Assembly (NCBI GenBank): GCA_023213395.1
Contig: CM041465.1
Coordinates: forward strand, 162,075,741-162,139,740
DNA length: 64,000 nucleotides
Direction: 5' to 3'
Origin: Cycas panzhihuaensis
Lineage: Eukaryota; Cycadophyta
Positions 54,201 through 64,000 of this stretch are shown here, one piece after another; the first letter of the stretch is position 1; every line of letters starts with the position of its first letter. The position numbers were made by a program, and so were the translations under genes. A model generated the notes under the pieces. The model did no database searches. It had not been told where the DNA came from and worked only from the letters and a program-made list of their open reading frames with translations.

Positions 54201-55200
54201 TTGGTGGAAAATTATGGACCTCTTCCTCTTCATCCTCATCACTTGGTTCCTTGACCACCTCCTTTTGTTCTTGAGTAGTGGTTGAGAATATCCTATGGCT
54301 ATGGTTTTCTATATTCATACTTAGGTCTCTAATGTGCCCTAAAGTCTTACTAATAGTTTTATTAGAGAATGTACATGAGGATGTCCTTGGAAATGAGTTT
54401 TTCAATTGATCCCAAGAAGTTTCTCTAATACGTTCCTTTCCTAATAACCACTTTTGGCTTATTTTTCCTAACATATGGTAAAATAGGTTGGGCCAATCCC
54501 TCTTGGGTATGCTTTGAGATCAATAGAAGCTTTTACATCGCTTTAAGTATTTTTGTAGGTGTTCACTCACTAAAAATGTCAAGAAGCTTGGTGGCTTAGG
54601 TTCCTTGAAATGTAATTGAGATGTGTGTTGCAATTCTGACTAGTTCTAAAGTGTTGGTTGGTGGGCTATGTACCACCACCAGGCTGGACCTCGAAGGTTA
54701 GCAACAAAGTCAATTTCCCAATGATTACAATCTAGTGCCCAGTACTCCATCCAATACTCCATGCATTGGATGAGGTGGTTGGTGACGTCGTCCTTCTTTC
54801 CAAGGAATGGAGACACAACGTCATCGATGGCAACATAACCTATGTTTGCTTCACTACCAAGTATGCTAACCCTACGTTAGGAGCCCTAAGGTTGGAACTT
54901 TCCTCTAAATTAGTCCTAGGGGAAGAGAAGAGGGTACTAGGGGTAGTTACTCTAGAGGAATGAGGTGAGAAACTATGGATGCTAACCCTAGAGGGGGATG
55001 GGGGATCTCTAGGACTAGAAGTCCTAGAGAGAGGTTTTGGAGAACTAGGGTTGCTAGCCCTAGGGGAAGGGAGGGGGGATTGTATCGGGAAGGGGCTTCC
55101 CCTTGTACCTAGTTTGAGGGAAAGTGGAGGGTTAGGGTTCAAGATGAAATCTTTGTTGATTTCATCTATGTGGGGGGGGGGGGGGGGGGTTTAAGAGTTG
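54201..55200 (-). pseudogene. Second gag capsid segment in element L
   Basis: Around 54840-54670 the minus strand reads VVSPFLGKKDDVTNHLIQCM, then DFVANLRGPAWWWYIAHQP, a Ty3 gag capsid signature (DD.tNHL, L.G.A..WY). It follows a Ser/Pro/Arg-rich stretch (SPRASNPSSPKPLSRTSSPR) at 55140-54960, and is followed by acidic EPSDEDEEEEVHNFPPKYS at 54240-54190. A separate gag capsid lies at 57955-57467. A gag sitting between protease and RT is out of order and indicates recombination or a nested fragment. Confidence 0.65.
55172..55189. repeat. G18 homopolymer
   Basis: Eighteen consecutive G on the plus strand encode a poly-Pro run on the coding strand (LKPPPPPPT) and coincide with a frame change between two Pro-rich ORFs. 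Slippage here is likely. Next to it, GGGTTAGGGTTGGGGTT-like sequence encodes PNPNPNP. Confidence 0.9.
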
Positions 55201-55700
55201 GGGAGGTTTTAGGGTTAGGGTTGGGGTTGGGTTTGGAAATAGGATTATTTTGATTTAACACTGTTACATTACTTTGTTCATTCATTTCCCATTCAGGGTT
55301 ATTTATTTTGATTTCTAATTCTTGACCTAATATTATTTCTAAGTTTTTGCTCAAAGAAACACTATCTATACTACCTAATAAGCTATCCAAAGAAATACTA
55401 CTGCTATCATTATCAGGTACACCCAAATAATCAATATTACTATTTATATTATCATTAGAATCATCAATTTTGGACAATAGAGAGCAATAAAAAGAGGGGA
55501 CAACTACCTCGTACTCCCCTTGCAACCAATTTTGGAAGAAGTTATTTGACTCTCCTCCATTTGAATTTAGCTCTACATGTAATTATCCATAACCATGTGG
55601 CTCTTCTTCACTAGTGTTGTTCATTGTTGTGATCTCTTCTATTTTCCTGTACATGTTTGCCTTGTTGATGGATCACGCAATGCTTTGGCTAGCAATTGTT
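55201..55700 (-). pseudogene. Element L Asn/Ser-rich linker
   Basis: The ORF 55525-55166 is rich in Asn, Ser, Asp and Pro (DDSNDNINSNIDYLG; SLDSLLGSIDSVSLSK; PNPNPNPKTSPTLK). It follows the protease and may be the protease-RT linker or the N-terminus of the second gag. No domain recognised. Confidence 0.45.
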
Positions 55701-55719
55701 GTACTAGATGCATCATTTG

Positions 55720-56110
55720 GGATTACCTCAATTATAGTTTGTTCTTTCCCAACATAGTTATACTCACTTCTTTTCCATCTTGGCATAACGTGAATGTCTT
55801 ATGATTCCAACTTTGGAGAGACTTTGTTTTATATAGCCAAGGTTGTCTTATTAAGGTTGTATATGAGATCATTCCTTTTGATGTTTTTAGCACTGTAAAT
55901 TCCATGGGCACTACAATGCCTACCACATTTGCTTTTAGGTCTATAACTTTGCCCAACAATCAAATTGAAGTTCATTAGCTAACTTTAACAAGTATGACAT
56001 CAATTTCATAGCCAAACTTCTGAATTTTTCCATGTTTGTAATGGTAGCAAATTCACTGTTGCACCTCTGTCCACAAGTACATTCTCCAAGGTTTCTCCCA
56101 AAACTAATAG
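55720..56110 (-). pseudogene. Element L aspartic protease
   Basis: On the minus strand LENVLVDRGATVNLLPLQTW (about 56095-56035) is the active-site segment, with DRGA for the usual D-S/T-G-A. After stops, the downstream piece 55959-55732 contains MISYTTLIRQPWLYKTKSLQ, matching LLGRPWL of element A with Gly replaced by Gln. Confidence 0.72.
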
Positions 56111-56956
56111 TCACTTTTGGGTCTTCATCATATGATGCTACCGCTTTATTGACATTTCGAATTGTTCCCTTAGAATCTTTAACTTATAACAAACCTAATT
56201 TAATCCATAACACCACTTCTGTTAATGGGATTGTCAATTGTAGTTGTTTTGTCAAATTCTTCGTTAATACCAATATTTTCAAACTATCTTTGGTTTGTAT
56301 GCCTTGGAATAATTGATCACATTCAATTAACAATGTTTGTGAGTTTGATGCCACCTCTTTTCCCTTGCCCCTTCTTTGGTATATATTCTTGATTTCAGGT
56401 TAAGGTGTCTGTGGTCTCATGGCTTTTGCTTCCCTTGTAGCTTGTTTTGCTTTTACAGAACTATCAACTTCTATCTTAGGGTTTTGGTAGTTTGATTTTG
56501 CTTAGCTTGCCATCCACTTCATGTTTGTAAATTTAAAGATTTCGGTGTGTCTAGTACCATTGCCGTTAAGTTAGCTATCCTTGTGTTGAATGGACAATTT
56601 ATGGCTTTATGATTGCAGGCCCTACATCTAGGACATATTTGTACTCCATTTTCTCCTAATTTCTCATATGGGCATTCTAATCTCTAATGCTCAAATTCCA
56701 AACAGAATATACATCTTCCAATGGGGCCTTTCTTCTTTGATTTATCACCTCTGTCTGAGGTAGTCTTTGTATTATACATTGATTGAGAGTCTTCACCTCT
56801 TCCTCTAGTGTTTTTACCCATAGTATTGCTATGACGTTCCTTGGTAGTGTGGGGGTCTGTATCACAAATGTGGCACCACTTCTGTTCTCTCCTTGCATTA
56901 CTAGGGTTGTGGAAGCATTTTTTTAATGTATGAGTTGAGGTATCGTAGATGTAACA
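56111..56956 (-). pseudogene. Element L nucleocapsid region
   Basis: Broken minus-strand frames with degenerate Cys/His clusters lie at about 56710-56580 (C..CR...HKAINC-like). The ORF 56898-56677 contains a helix-forming TLEEEVKTLNQCI stretch. This parallels the knuckle region of A but is more decayed. Confidence 0.5.
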
Positions 56957-57955
56957 CTACTTAGATTCCTTAGTTGCCTTGTTTTTGGGGTTTAGAGAAC
57001 ATTCTTTAATATTATGTGTGTCATTGTTACAAATATAGAACCATTTGGGATCCAAGTATATACCCATTTTCATGCTACTCAAGTTACTTTCCACAATTTC
57101 TTTCAACTTTTCAATCTTAAATGATCTTGTTTTCTCTACTCTCATTTCTTTTATTTCATCATGGAGCATCCTTAATATATTATCTTGTTTGTGTAGTTCT
57201 TCTGAATCTAGCTCCTTTTCAAACTTAATGGTCAACTCCTCTACCTTAGCAAATGATTTGCTTGGTTTTTGCTTTAATGTATTCTTAAGTTGCAATTATA
57301 ATCCGTTAACAAAGTAATTATTCAATAGGAAATCTAGTAACTTCTTTAAGCTAGTTATGCTTGCCACTATTATTGACACTTTGCTTGAATAGTCTAATAC
57401 TAACTCTCTTGGAAATTGCTTAAAACTTCCTAGTGCTTGTATTATAGCCTCATTGCTTCTTAGCTTCTAGAATCTCTCATGGAAAGCTTCTTGAATTTCT
57501 TTCCAAATTTTGTTCGCTCCATCTATTTCTTGATACCATACTAGTGGTACTCCCCTTAGTGCACACACAAATCTCCCTTTGATGTCTTTCTCATCAGTAA
57601 TATTCCTGACATCAATAAAATTTTTGAATAGAAACATGTGCTTAGTGGCCTCCATGTATCCATTGAATTTTGTATGGTTAAATGCACTTTCATCTATACA
57701 GTTAGAGGATGCCATCTTGGGAGATGTCCTTGGTGTTGCTACTTTACTCCTTGGTGTACTTTCCTTAGGTGATAATTTTTCTTTTGGTGTTGTTTCCTCT
57801 CCCTTTCCAAATAATAGGTTAACACTAGGGGATTTCACTTTAATGATTCTTTCTATCCTTGGTATTTGTATCACTAGCAATGTTTTTATTACAAATGAGC
57901 CTTCACTCAACTCTGGTGGCATATTAAATAATTTTCTAGTAATAAAGTTCTCCAA
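56957..57955 (-). pseudogene. Element L gag 1
   Basis: The ORF 57955-57467 has a Ser/Thr/Pro/Lys-rich N-terminal part (TPKEKLSPKESTPRSKVATP) and then the capsid core FNHTKFNGYMEATKHMF, RFVCALRGVPLVWYQEIDGA and IWKEIQEAFHERF. Downstream pieces (57295-56957) hold KPSKSFAKVEELTIKFEKEL and a coiled-coil-like HDEIKEMRVEKTRSFKIEKL. This is Ty3-type gag in the normal place behind the PBS. Confidence 0.8.
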
Positions 57956-58438
57956 ATCTACCTTGGGACCACCTTTTGCCTTACTTTCTTCACCACTTGT
58001 GCTCTTTGAGCTATTTTTGAGTCAAAATCTTCACTTTCCATTTAATTATCCTCTGAATCAGATACATTGGGCATAACTTCTTGCACCATGGTGCCTTTTT
58101 CATTTAATGGTATTTTGGGGTGTTTTGAACCCACTTTTCTTAGAAGTCTCTCTAGACTTCTCCTTAGTCTTTCATTTTAGTAGTGTACCCTTCTTGTGCA
58201 TCTGCCTTAGTTTCCTCTCCATTGACCAACATATTGCCCTTTGATAGCTTGACTTTGGTGCTCCACTACCTAAAGGTTTCTTAGGTGGCCTTAGAAGGTT
58301 CCTTGGTTGCTATGGTTTAGTTAGAAACTACTATCATGATGACAACCAGGGCCTTTTGATCTTTGACCATACACTCCTCTAACTCACCTCAAAGGCCTCA
58401 ACTTCTTTCTATTCACAAAAATTTAGCAATGGAACCAA
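57956..58438 (-). other. Element L leader and primer-binding site
   Basis: Minus-strand TTGGTTCCATTGC (58426-58438) is the counterpart of the PBS of A. The leader between it and gag 1 has no clear coding sequence. No LTR follows on the right. Confidence 0.65.
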
Positions 58439-58442
58439 TGTT

Positions 58443-60856
58443 GACAAATGGCTTTAGTAGTTGATGCAATTGCAGCCTTATACTCTACTTTGGTTAACAA
58501 CAAAGCAACATTTGATTGCTTTTTATTACTCCATGTGATGACAACTGATCTTAAACTAAAACAACATCTAGAAGTCAACCTTCTACTTTTTGCACATCCG
58601 ACCTAGTCAAAATTTGCGAATCCTTCCAACTTGAAGTTGTTGTTGTGTATGAATTCAAGTTCATATTATATAGTACCCTTCAAGTATCTGAGGATCCTTT
58701 TTGCAACTTTCTAACGACTCTATTTTGGCATTGCCATAAACCTAGATGCCATTCCATTTGCAAATGAAATGTCAGGTCTAGTAGTAATCAAGTATGCTAG
58801 ACTACCCACGAGCTATTTGTACAATGTTGCATTGATATTTACTCCACCATCTTTTGTTGTTAACTTGGAACCTGTCTCCATGGGAGTGGGCATGGGCTTG
58901 TAATCAACCATTTTGAATTTCTTCAAAATTTCCCTAGTGTATTTTGCCTACAAGATGAAGACATGCCCAAGCTTTTACTATACTACCACTCCAGGGAAGT
59001 AATGCAACACTCCTAGATCTATCATCTCGAAGAAATGACTCAGATCTACTTTTAGGTCTAATATCATATTGATGTCATTGCCTATGATTAGTAAGTCGTC
59101 AATGTACAAAACCACCAACATTATTTTATCATTTAAGGCTTTGTTATACAAGTTTGAGTTAATCGTAGATCTCTCAAACCTATTTTGAGAAAGTACTGAT
59201 CAATCTTTTCATACTAAGCTCTTGGAGCTAGTTACAAGCCTACAAGGCCTTTTTGAGTTGGCATACTAAGTGCTCTTTACCTTTTTGGACAAAGCCAGGT
59301 GGCTGCTCCATGTAGATTTCTTCAGTCAAATCCTCATTCAGAAATGCACTTTGCACATCCATTTGGTGAAGCTACTAATTGAGTTGTGCAACCATCGCAA
59401 TAATGAGACAAATTGTGTTCATTTTAGCTATAGGAGTAGAAGTTTCTTAGTATTTGATCCCTTCTTGCTACTTGAAGCCTTTCACTAGAAGCCTAACCTT
59501 GAATTTATCTATAGATCCATTTGATTTGTACTTGGTTCTATAGATCCATTTACAACAATTTGCATGCTTTGTGGCAAGTAATTCGACCAAACCCCATGCG
59601 TGGTTCTTCCTGACAGCTTGGATTTCATTATCCATAGTATCATTCCACTTTTGCTCTTTAACTACTTTAATCATAGAAGGTTAGTTAGCATTCACCATGT
59701 GCCATAAGAGCAATATTCACCTCATTAGAAGGTCGCATTTTGGATTTCTATGCCTTTGGCTCAAGTAATAACTTATGAGCATCCTCCATAGTCTTTAAGT
59801 ACCATCGAGGAAGCATGTTCTTCAAAGATAAAGGTGAAGGTGTGGACAATTTCTATGGCTTTGGCTTTGATCTAGTGTTTAGATTTTGCTCAAGTTTAGA
59901 TTCTAGAAACTGGGAGGATTCTAACTTAGCTATTTCACCAATGCTAAATGGTTCAAATTCAAGTTGATTAGTGTCCCTTGTAGAATTGCATTAAGGTAGC
60001 TCCTTAGTCTGCTCCTCAACTTCAATTGAATCCACAACTATACCTAATAGTGCTTATCTCTCATGGCATTTGGGCCAACCCTATCATCCTCATTGAAGAT
60101 AACATCACGAATTATATGTACCTTTTTGGTTGACAACTTGTAAACTCTGTAAGCTTTACTTTCTTCAAAGTATTCCATAAGGATGCACTTTATACTCTTG
60201 TCATCTAATTTTTATTGTTTTTCCTTTGGGGTATGCATGTACATCAAACACCAAAAAACTCTCAAATGATAAATAGTCAGCTTCTTATTTGACGAAGCCT
60301 TCTCAAGTGTTTTGTTCCTAATTGACCTTGTAGTGCTCTTGTTTGTTAGATATGTAGTTGTGTTCATAATGTCAACCCGTAAGTAATTTGATACATCCTT
60401 GCCATTTAAAGTTTTATTAATTGTCTCAACAACTCCATTTTGCTAAGGCATGTATGTAGTAGTAAACTACTTCATGATTCCATGGTTCTTATAGAACTGA
60501 TTGAATTTGTTAGAAGTGTATTTACACCATTATTAGTTTGCAAGATCTTAATTTGATGCCCACTTTCATTCTTTGCCAACTCCTTGAACTGTCTAAAACA
60601 AGTGAAGACTTGTGATTTCTCCTTCATTGGAAAAACCCAAACTTTTCATGAAAAGTCATCAATGAAATTGATGAATTATCTAGTTCCACCAAGTGATATA
60701 ACTAATATTGGTTCACAGATATCTAAGTGAACCAATCCAAGCTTCTCTCTAGCTCTCCATGTTTTCTTTTTCAAAAATGATTCTTTATGTTGTTTACCAA
60801 AGATACAGGGTTCATATAAACAATTTTTAGCATTGATCAAAGGAAGACCATGGAAC
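58443..60856 (-). pseudogene. Copia fragment M (integrase to partial RNase H)
   Basis: On the minus strand: integrase zinc region (60858-60676: CLYEPCIFGKQHKESFLKKK, then LVHLDICEPI); core with the second Asp replaced (LQTNNGVN for TDNG); C-terminal KLDDKSIKCILMEYFEESKA at about 60190; RT from VRKNHAWGLVELLATKHANC (59674-59468); box LVVLYIDDLLIIGND at about 59120-59080; RNase H reading WSNKKQSNVALLLTKVEYKA to 58443, where it stops abruptly next to the PBS of L. Many stops. It has no gag, no LTR and no RNase H end. Confidence 0.82.
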
Positions 60857-60857
60857 A

Positions 60858-62800
60858 CCCCCCCTTACTATTTACAATGTTAAGTCGAATACCAAAACCA
60901 TCTATGAATTTTCAAACTTTTCTCTACCAAGTGGTTTGGCAAACATATTTGTTGTCTGCTAGTCCATGGGCCTAAAGAAGAGGTTGTTCTCACCTTTTTG
61001 AACATGCTCCCTAATGAAGTGGTGATAAACATCTATGTGCTTGGTCCTTGCATGAAAAATTGGATTCTAGGTTAAGTTGACCACACTTTGTTTGTCGCAA
61101 TATAGCCTGGTGGGGTGATCTTGCTCAAGTCTAAACTCTCTAAGAATCCTTCTAAGCCAAAAAGCCTCACAAGCTGTGCCGACTGCAACTTTGTATTCTA
61201 CTTTTGTGGATGACAAGGTAACATTGGGTTGCTTCTTGCAACTCCCCGAAATGACACCTGAACTAAGGGTGAAACAATATCTCAAGGTTGATCTACGACT
61301 ATCTTGGCAACTTGCCCAATTAGAATCCAAGAACCCATCCAAGATGAAGTTCTCATTATGAGTATACACAAGGCCATGTTGCAATGTGTCTTTTATGTAT
61401 CTCAGTATACGCTTTGCTACATCCCAATGTTTCTGATTAGGTTGAGACATATACCTAGAACAAATCCCGACAACAAATGAAATGTCCGGTCTAGTATTGG
61501 TGGGGTAGATTAGGCTACCAACTAGTTGCTGATATAAAGTGGGATTTGTTGGTTCTACTTCCTCATTAAGAGTCAATTTTGTGCCAATCTTCATAGGTGT
61601 AGGCACTAGTTTGCAGTCTTACATTTTTAAATGCTACAAAATGTCCCAAGAATATTTTGCTTGGGAGATGAAGATATGACCTAGCTGTAGCTATACCTTC
61701 AAGCCTAGGAAATAATGGAGAAGTCCAAGATCAGTCATCTCAAAACTTCTCTTAAAATCACCTTGGAGAATTTCTATCATCGTAGTGTCATTTCCAATGA
61801 TCACTAAGTCATCAACATACAAGATAATAAAGATTACATGGTTCTCTCTAACTTTTACATACAAGTTAGGATCTAATGTGGATTGATGATATCCATATCT
61901 CAAACAATAATTATCGATTTTAGAGTACAATGCTCTAGGAGCTTATAATAAGTCATACAATGCTTTTTTAAGGCAACAAACAAAATGCTCTTTGCCTTGT
62001 ACAACGTAACCAGGAGGTTGCTCCAAATATACCTCCTCTTGAAGATCATTGTTGAGAAAGGTGCTTTTGACGTCCATTTGGTAGATTGGCCATTTGCGTT
62101 GAGCAGCTAAGACCAAAATGAGTTTAATGGTGTTCATATTTGCAACTAGTGCAAAGCTCTCCTCATAATCAATGCCTTCCTTTTGTTTGAAGCCCTTTGC
62201 AACAAGTCGAGCCTTTTGACACTTAAGTGAACCATCAGAGTGGAATTTGGTTTTATAAACCCATCTATATTTGATTGCCTATTTGTTTTTAGGCAATTCC
62301 ACCAAATCCCATGTTGCATTCTTTTCAATAGAATGGATCTCTTCATCTATAGTAGCTTTCCAATTTTCATTTTTGTATGCATCCTCAAAAGTGGAAGGCT
62401 CATCAACACAAAGCACTTCAGCCATAAGTGCATAATTGGTTTGCTACTGCATCTTTAATGGACATTTTCTTTCTAAGACTTGGTTGTCCTTCACCATTTG
62501 GAAATACCATTTTGGTAGTTTTTTGACAGATGTCACTTGAACCTCAATATCTTCTGGTCATAATGCTTGATCAACAGAAGAAGTGTTAGGATCAAGTGAA
62601 GCTGAATCTGAAGTAGATGAAGAAACAAACGGTGCAAAAGATGTACATGGTGTGGATGGTTGTGAGGGAAGGAAATCCTCAACAACCTGCTTACCTTTGT
62701 CAATAGGAGGTTGGATGGATGCTGATTCCAACTCCTTATTGTCTTCTTCAGCAAAGATTACATCTCTTGAAAGATGCATTTTCTTAGCTCTTGCAAATCA
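60858..62800 (-). pseudogene. Copia fragment N (integrase C-terminus, RT, RNase H, PPT)
   Basis: Minus-strand pieces: KMHLSRDVIFAEEDNKELES (62779-62558), linker, KRSILLKRMQHGIWWNCLKT region, [20 protein letters not shown] (62137-61943), the intact RT box ILYVDDLVIIGNDTT (61840-61795), MTDLGLLHYFLGLKV. The RNase H ORF 61606-61067 reads VGSLIYPTNTRPDISFVVGI, DSNWASCQDSRRSTL and VEYKVAVGTACEAFWLRRIL. The PPT AAGGGGGGG is at 60858-60866. It closely resembles element C, including the linker (QPPIDKGKQVVEDF) and PPT. Both LTRs and the 5' half are missing. Confidence 0.87.
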
Positions 62801-62934
62801 AAGAGAAGTAGAAGGATTACTGATTGATTTATTATGAGAGATCAACTATATATGTATACAATGACATATTGTAATTGTCATGTGTCTGAGTGACACGTGG
62901 CAGACACTTGTCCTATGATATACAAAGAAAGGTT
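62801..62934. other. Possible LTR-like or promoter segment
   Basis: Minus-strand reading gives a CACGTGTCA G-box-like site (62900), then a TATACATATATAG stretch (about 62850) and an AATAAATC sequence (62830) in promoter-to-polyadenylation order, as in an LTR. It lies between fragment N and remnant O. No partner copy is found. Confidence 0.3.
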
Positions 62935-63592
62935 TTACATGATTCTGAAGTCATTATTTTGTTTCTTGGTTTTTCGTTCGTAGTATTTCTTAAATAGGGC
63001 CTGTCTTTGTTTAGGGCTCATATGCCCTTGTTCCTGCGTTGCTTTATTACTCGAAGATTGCTCTTGTTTTTGTAGACTTAAATGGGTGAATGCTTCTTCA
63101 ATATCTTTTAAGTCTGGGTTGGGTCTGTGTTGTTGATCCCAAATTTGCCACACTTGTCGTGCTTGATTTATAATTGACCAATCAATTTGCATTAATGTCT
63201 TGGACTCACACTATCTTGGTGTATGTATTCGAGTGGATCTTCTTACTTGGACTTGTTGGTCTGCCCTGTTTACATGCATAAAGACGTGTGTCATTTGTTC
63301 AAAGTTAGACATTAGATCTAAACATGGCCAGAATCAAACATGGGAGAATCAAGCATGGTCCAAGATATTAGCGAGCAATACAGACTCCTGAACTATGATA
63401 TCCTCGAGGTAATACATAATAATACCTCGTTGGACTAAGGTTTTTAATTCATTAATAATCCTAAGATCTACATCTATGAATTGGATGTGCAAGAATTCTC
63501 CTAGTGTTGTCTGGTTCCCATACTGATTCCATATCGTCATATGTTCCAAACTTGCTATCACTTTTTTACTCCATTTTGTATCATTCCTAGGT
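62935..63592 (-). pseudogene. Unrecognised coding remnant (element O)
   Basis: Two minus-strand ORFs, 63561-63349 (MIASLEHMTIWNQYGNQTTL; VQRGIIMYYLEDIIVQESVL) and 63192-62935 (QARQVWQIWDQQHRPNPDLK; a basic end RQALFKKYYERKTKKQ), are separated by a frame-broken stretch. They start right behind a PBS-like site and LTR, so they occupy the gag position. I do not recognise the family. The basic C-terminus would suit a nucleic-acid-binding protein. Confidence 0.4.
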
Positions 63593-64000
63593 TGGGAATG
63601 ACACCAGATGTTAATCCATCATACATGGGTTCTCCTAGGAAGAAAGAGACAATAATATCTTCAATGCAATAGCACACAATGTGACAGCATCAACACAATA
63701 ATATTATATATATAATATTTCACATCAACAGTAATTATAGGATGTCCTCAACTTAGTATCTTCTATTATATCAAAACTGATTACAATAACAAGATTATGT
63801 ACAACTGACAAGATATGATCATCCCACACTAGCTTTGCACCACTCACTAGTATTAGAGGATGCGCAACATCGCATGCCCCCCATCTATTCTTACATCATA
63901 TATATATTATTGGAAACGTTGTGTTGTAACGACTTCCAGCTACTTGACTCAACTAACCCTTTTTGTTAACATAATATCTGATTATAAGAAAATGTGCCCA
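63593..64000 (-). mobile_element. LTR and PBS-like site of element O, cut by the window edge
   Basis: Minus-strand TGGTGTCATTCCC (63594-63606) lies two bases inside a plus-strand TGTTAATCC start at 63609. Beyond it is LTR-like sequence (GAAGAAAGAGACAATAATATC, TATATATAATATTTC), continuing past the window end. No partner within the window. Confidence 0.5.

Larger units (their letters stand above)
51365..58438 (-). mobile_element. Ty3/gypsy LTR retrotransposon L with two gag segments
   Basis: On the minus strand from the PBS (58438): gag 1, zinc region, protease, linker, second gag capsid segment, RT, RNase H, integrase. The RT, RNase H and integrase are related to those of A. The 5' LTR is absent: copia RNase H (fragment M) starts immediately outside the PBS. 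Domains are listed separately. Confidence 0.8.

Noticed and set aside
55190-55235. Plant telomere-like TTTAGGG repeats.
   Set aside because: Only one to two imperfect units (TTTAGGGTTAGGGTTGGGG); they encode the Pro/Asn-rich linker of element L and do not form an array.
1-64000. Intact host protein-coding genes, tRNA or rRNA genes.
   Set aside because: Every recognisable coding segment belongs to an LTR retroelement except the truncated MIPS fragment; no tRNA cloverleaf or rRNA signature was noticed by eye.

Overview
This window reads as intergenic heterochromatin of a large-genome seed plant. A gymnosperm is plausible from the old, heavily nested elements, but the sequence does not prove it. 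I find no intact host gene, tRNA, rRNA or CRISPR array. Nearly everything recognisable is LTR-retrotransposon sequence at different stages of decay. I use letters A to P as labels for the elements.

Layout. 1-590 is a minus-strand gag-like fragment running off the left edge. 598-1880 is an LTR-like block filled by a 19-bp minisatellite. 1884-7526 is Ty3/gypsy element A (minus; gag, protease, RT, RNase H, integrase with GPY module), with PBS and part of its 5' LTR to about 7880. 7882-19193 is an old Ty1/copia element B (plus), split by a young complete copia element C at 8862-16049 (LTR pair, 5-bp TSD, PBS, PPT). 19194-31485 is copia element D (minus), split by E (20389-23134, LTR pair, no pol) inside its RT region and by F (26908-31314, LTR pair, perfect TSD, no pol) inside its 5' LTR. 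31486-33670 has no gene. 33671-39679 is copia element H (plus, LTR pair). 40750-47945 is its relative J, split by internally deleted copia element G (44798-47670). 48603-48915 is an RNase H remnant (K). 49600-51190 is a gag-like remnant (P) and an LTR. 51365-58438 is Ty3 element L (minus) with two different gag capsid segments. 58443-62800 holds copia fragments M and N (minus). 62935 to the end is an unrecognised coding remnant and LTR (O).

How it fits together. Nesting gives a relative order: C is younger than B; E and F are younger than D; G is younger than J; H sits in the PBS of another element. Stop codons and lost catalytic residues in the old copies fall largely at CAG/CTG (CHG) sites, as expected from deamination of methylated cytosine in silenced plant repeats.

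Most notable items: (1) F carries, antisense to itself, about 270 bp of clear myo-inositol-1-phosphate synthase coding sequence, plus an unbroken unrecognised 243-codon ORF; (2) all three integrase catalytic acidic residues of B are lost by G-to-A changes, three of the four changes being CTG to CTA; (3) the 19-bp array with an 8-bp palindrome in each unit; (4) a GC-rich TCGGC-repeat island and two perfect inverted repeats in the young element C; (5) chimeric junctions lying exactly at LTR/internal borders in the L-M-N block.
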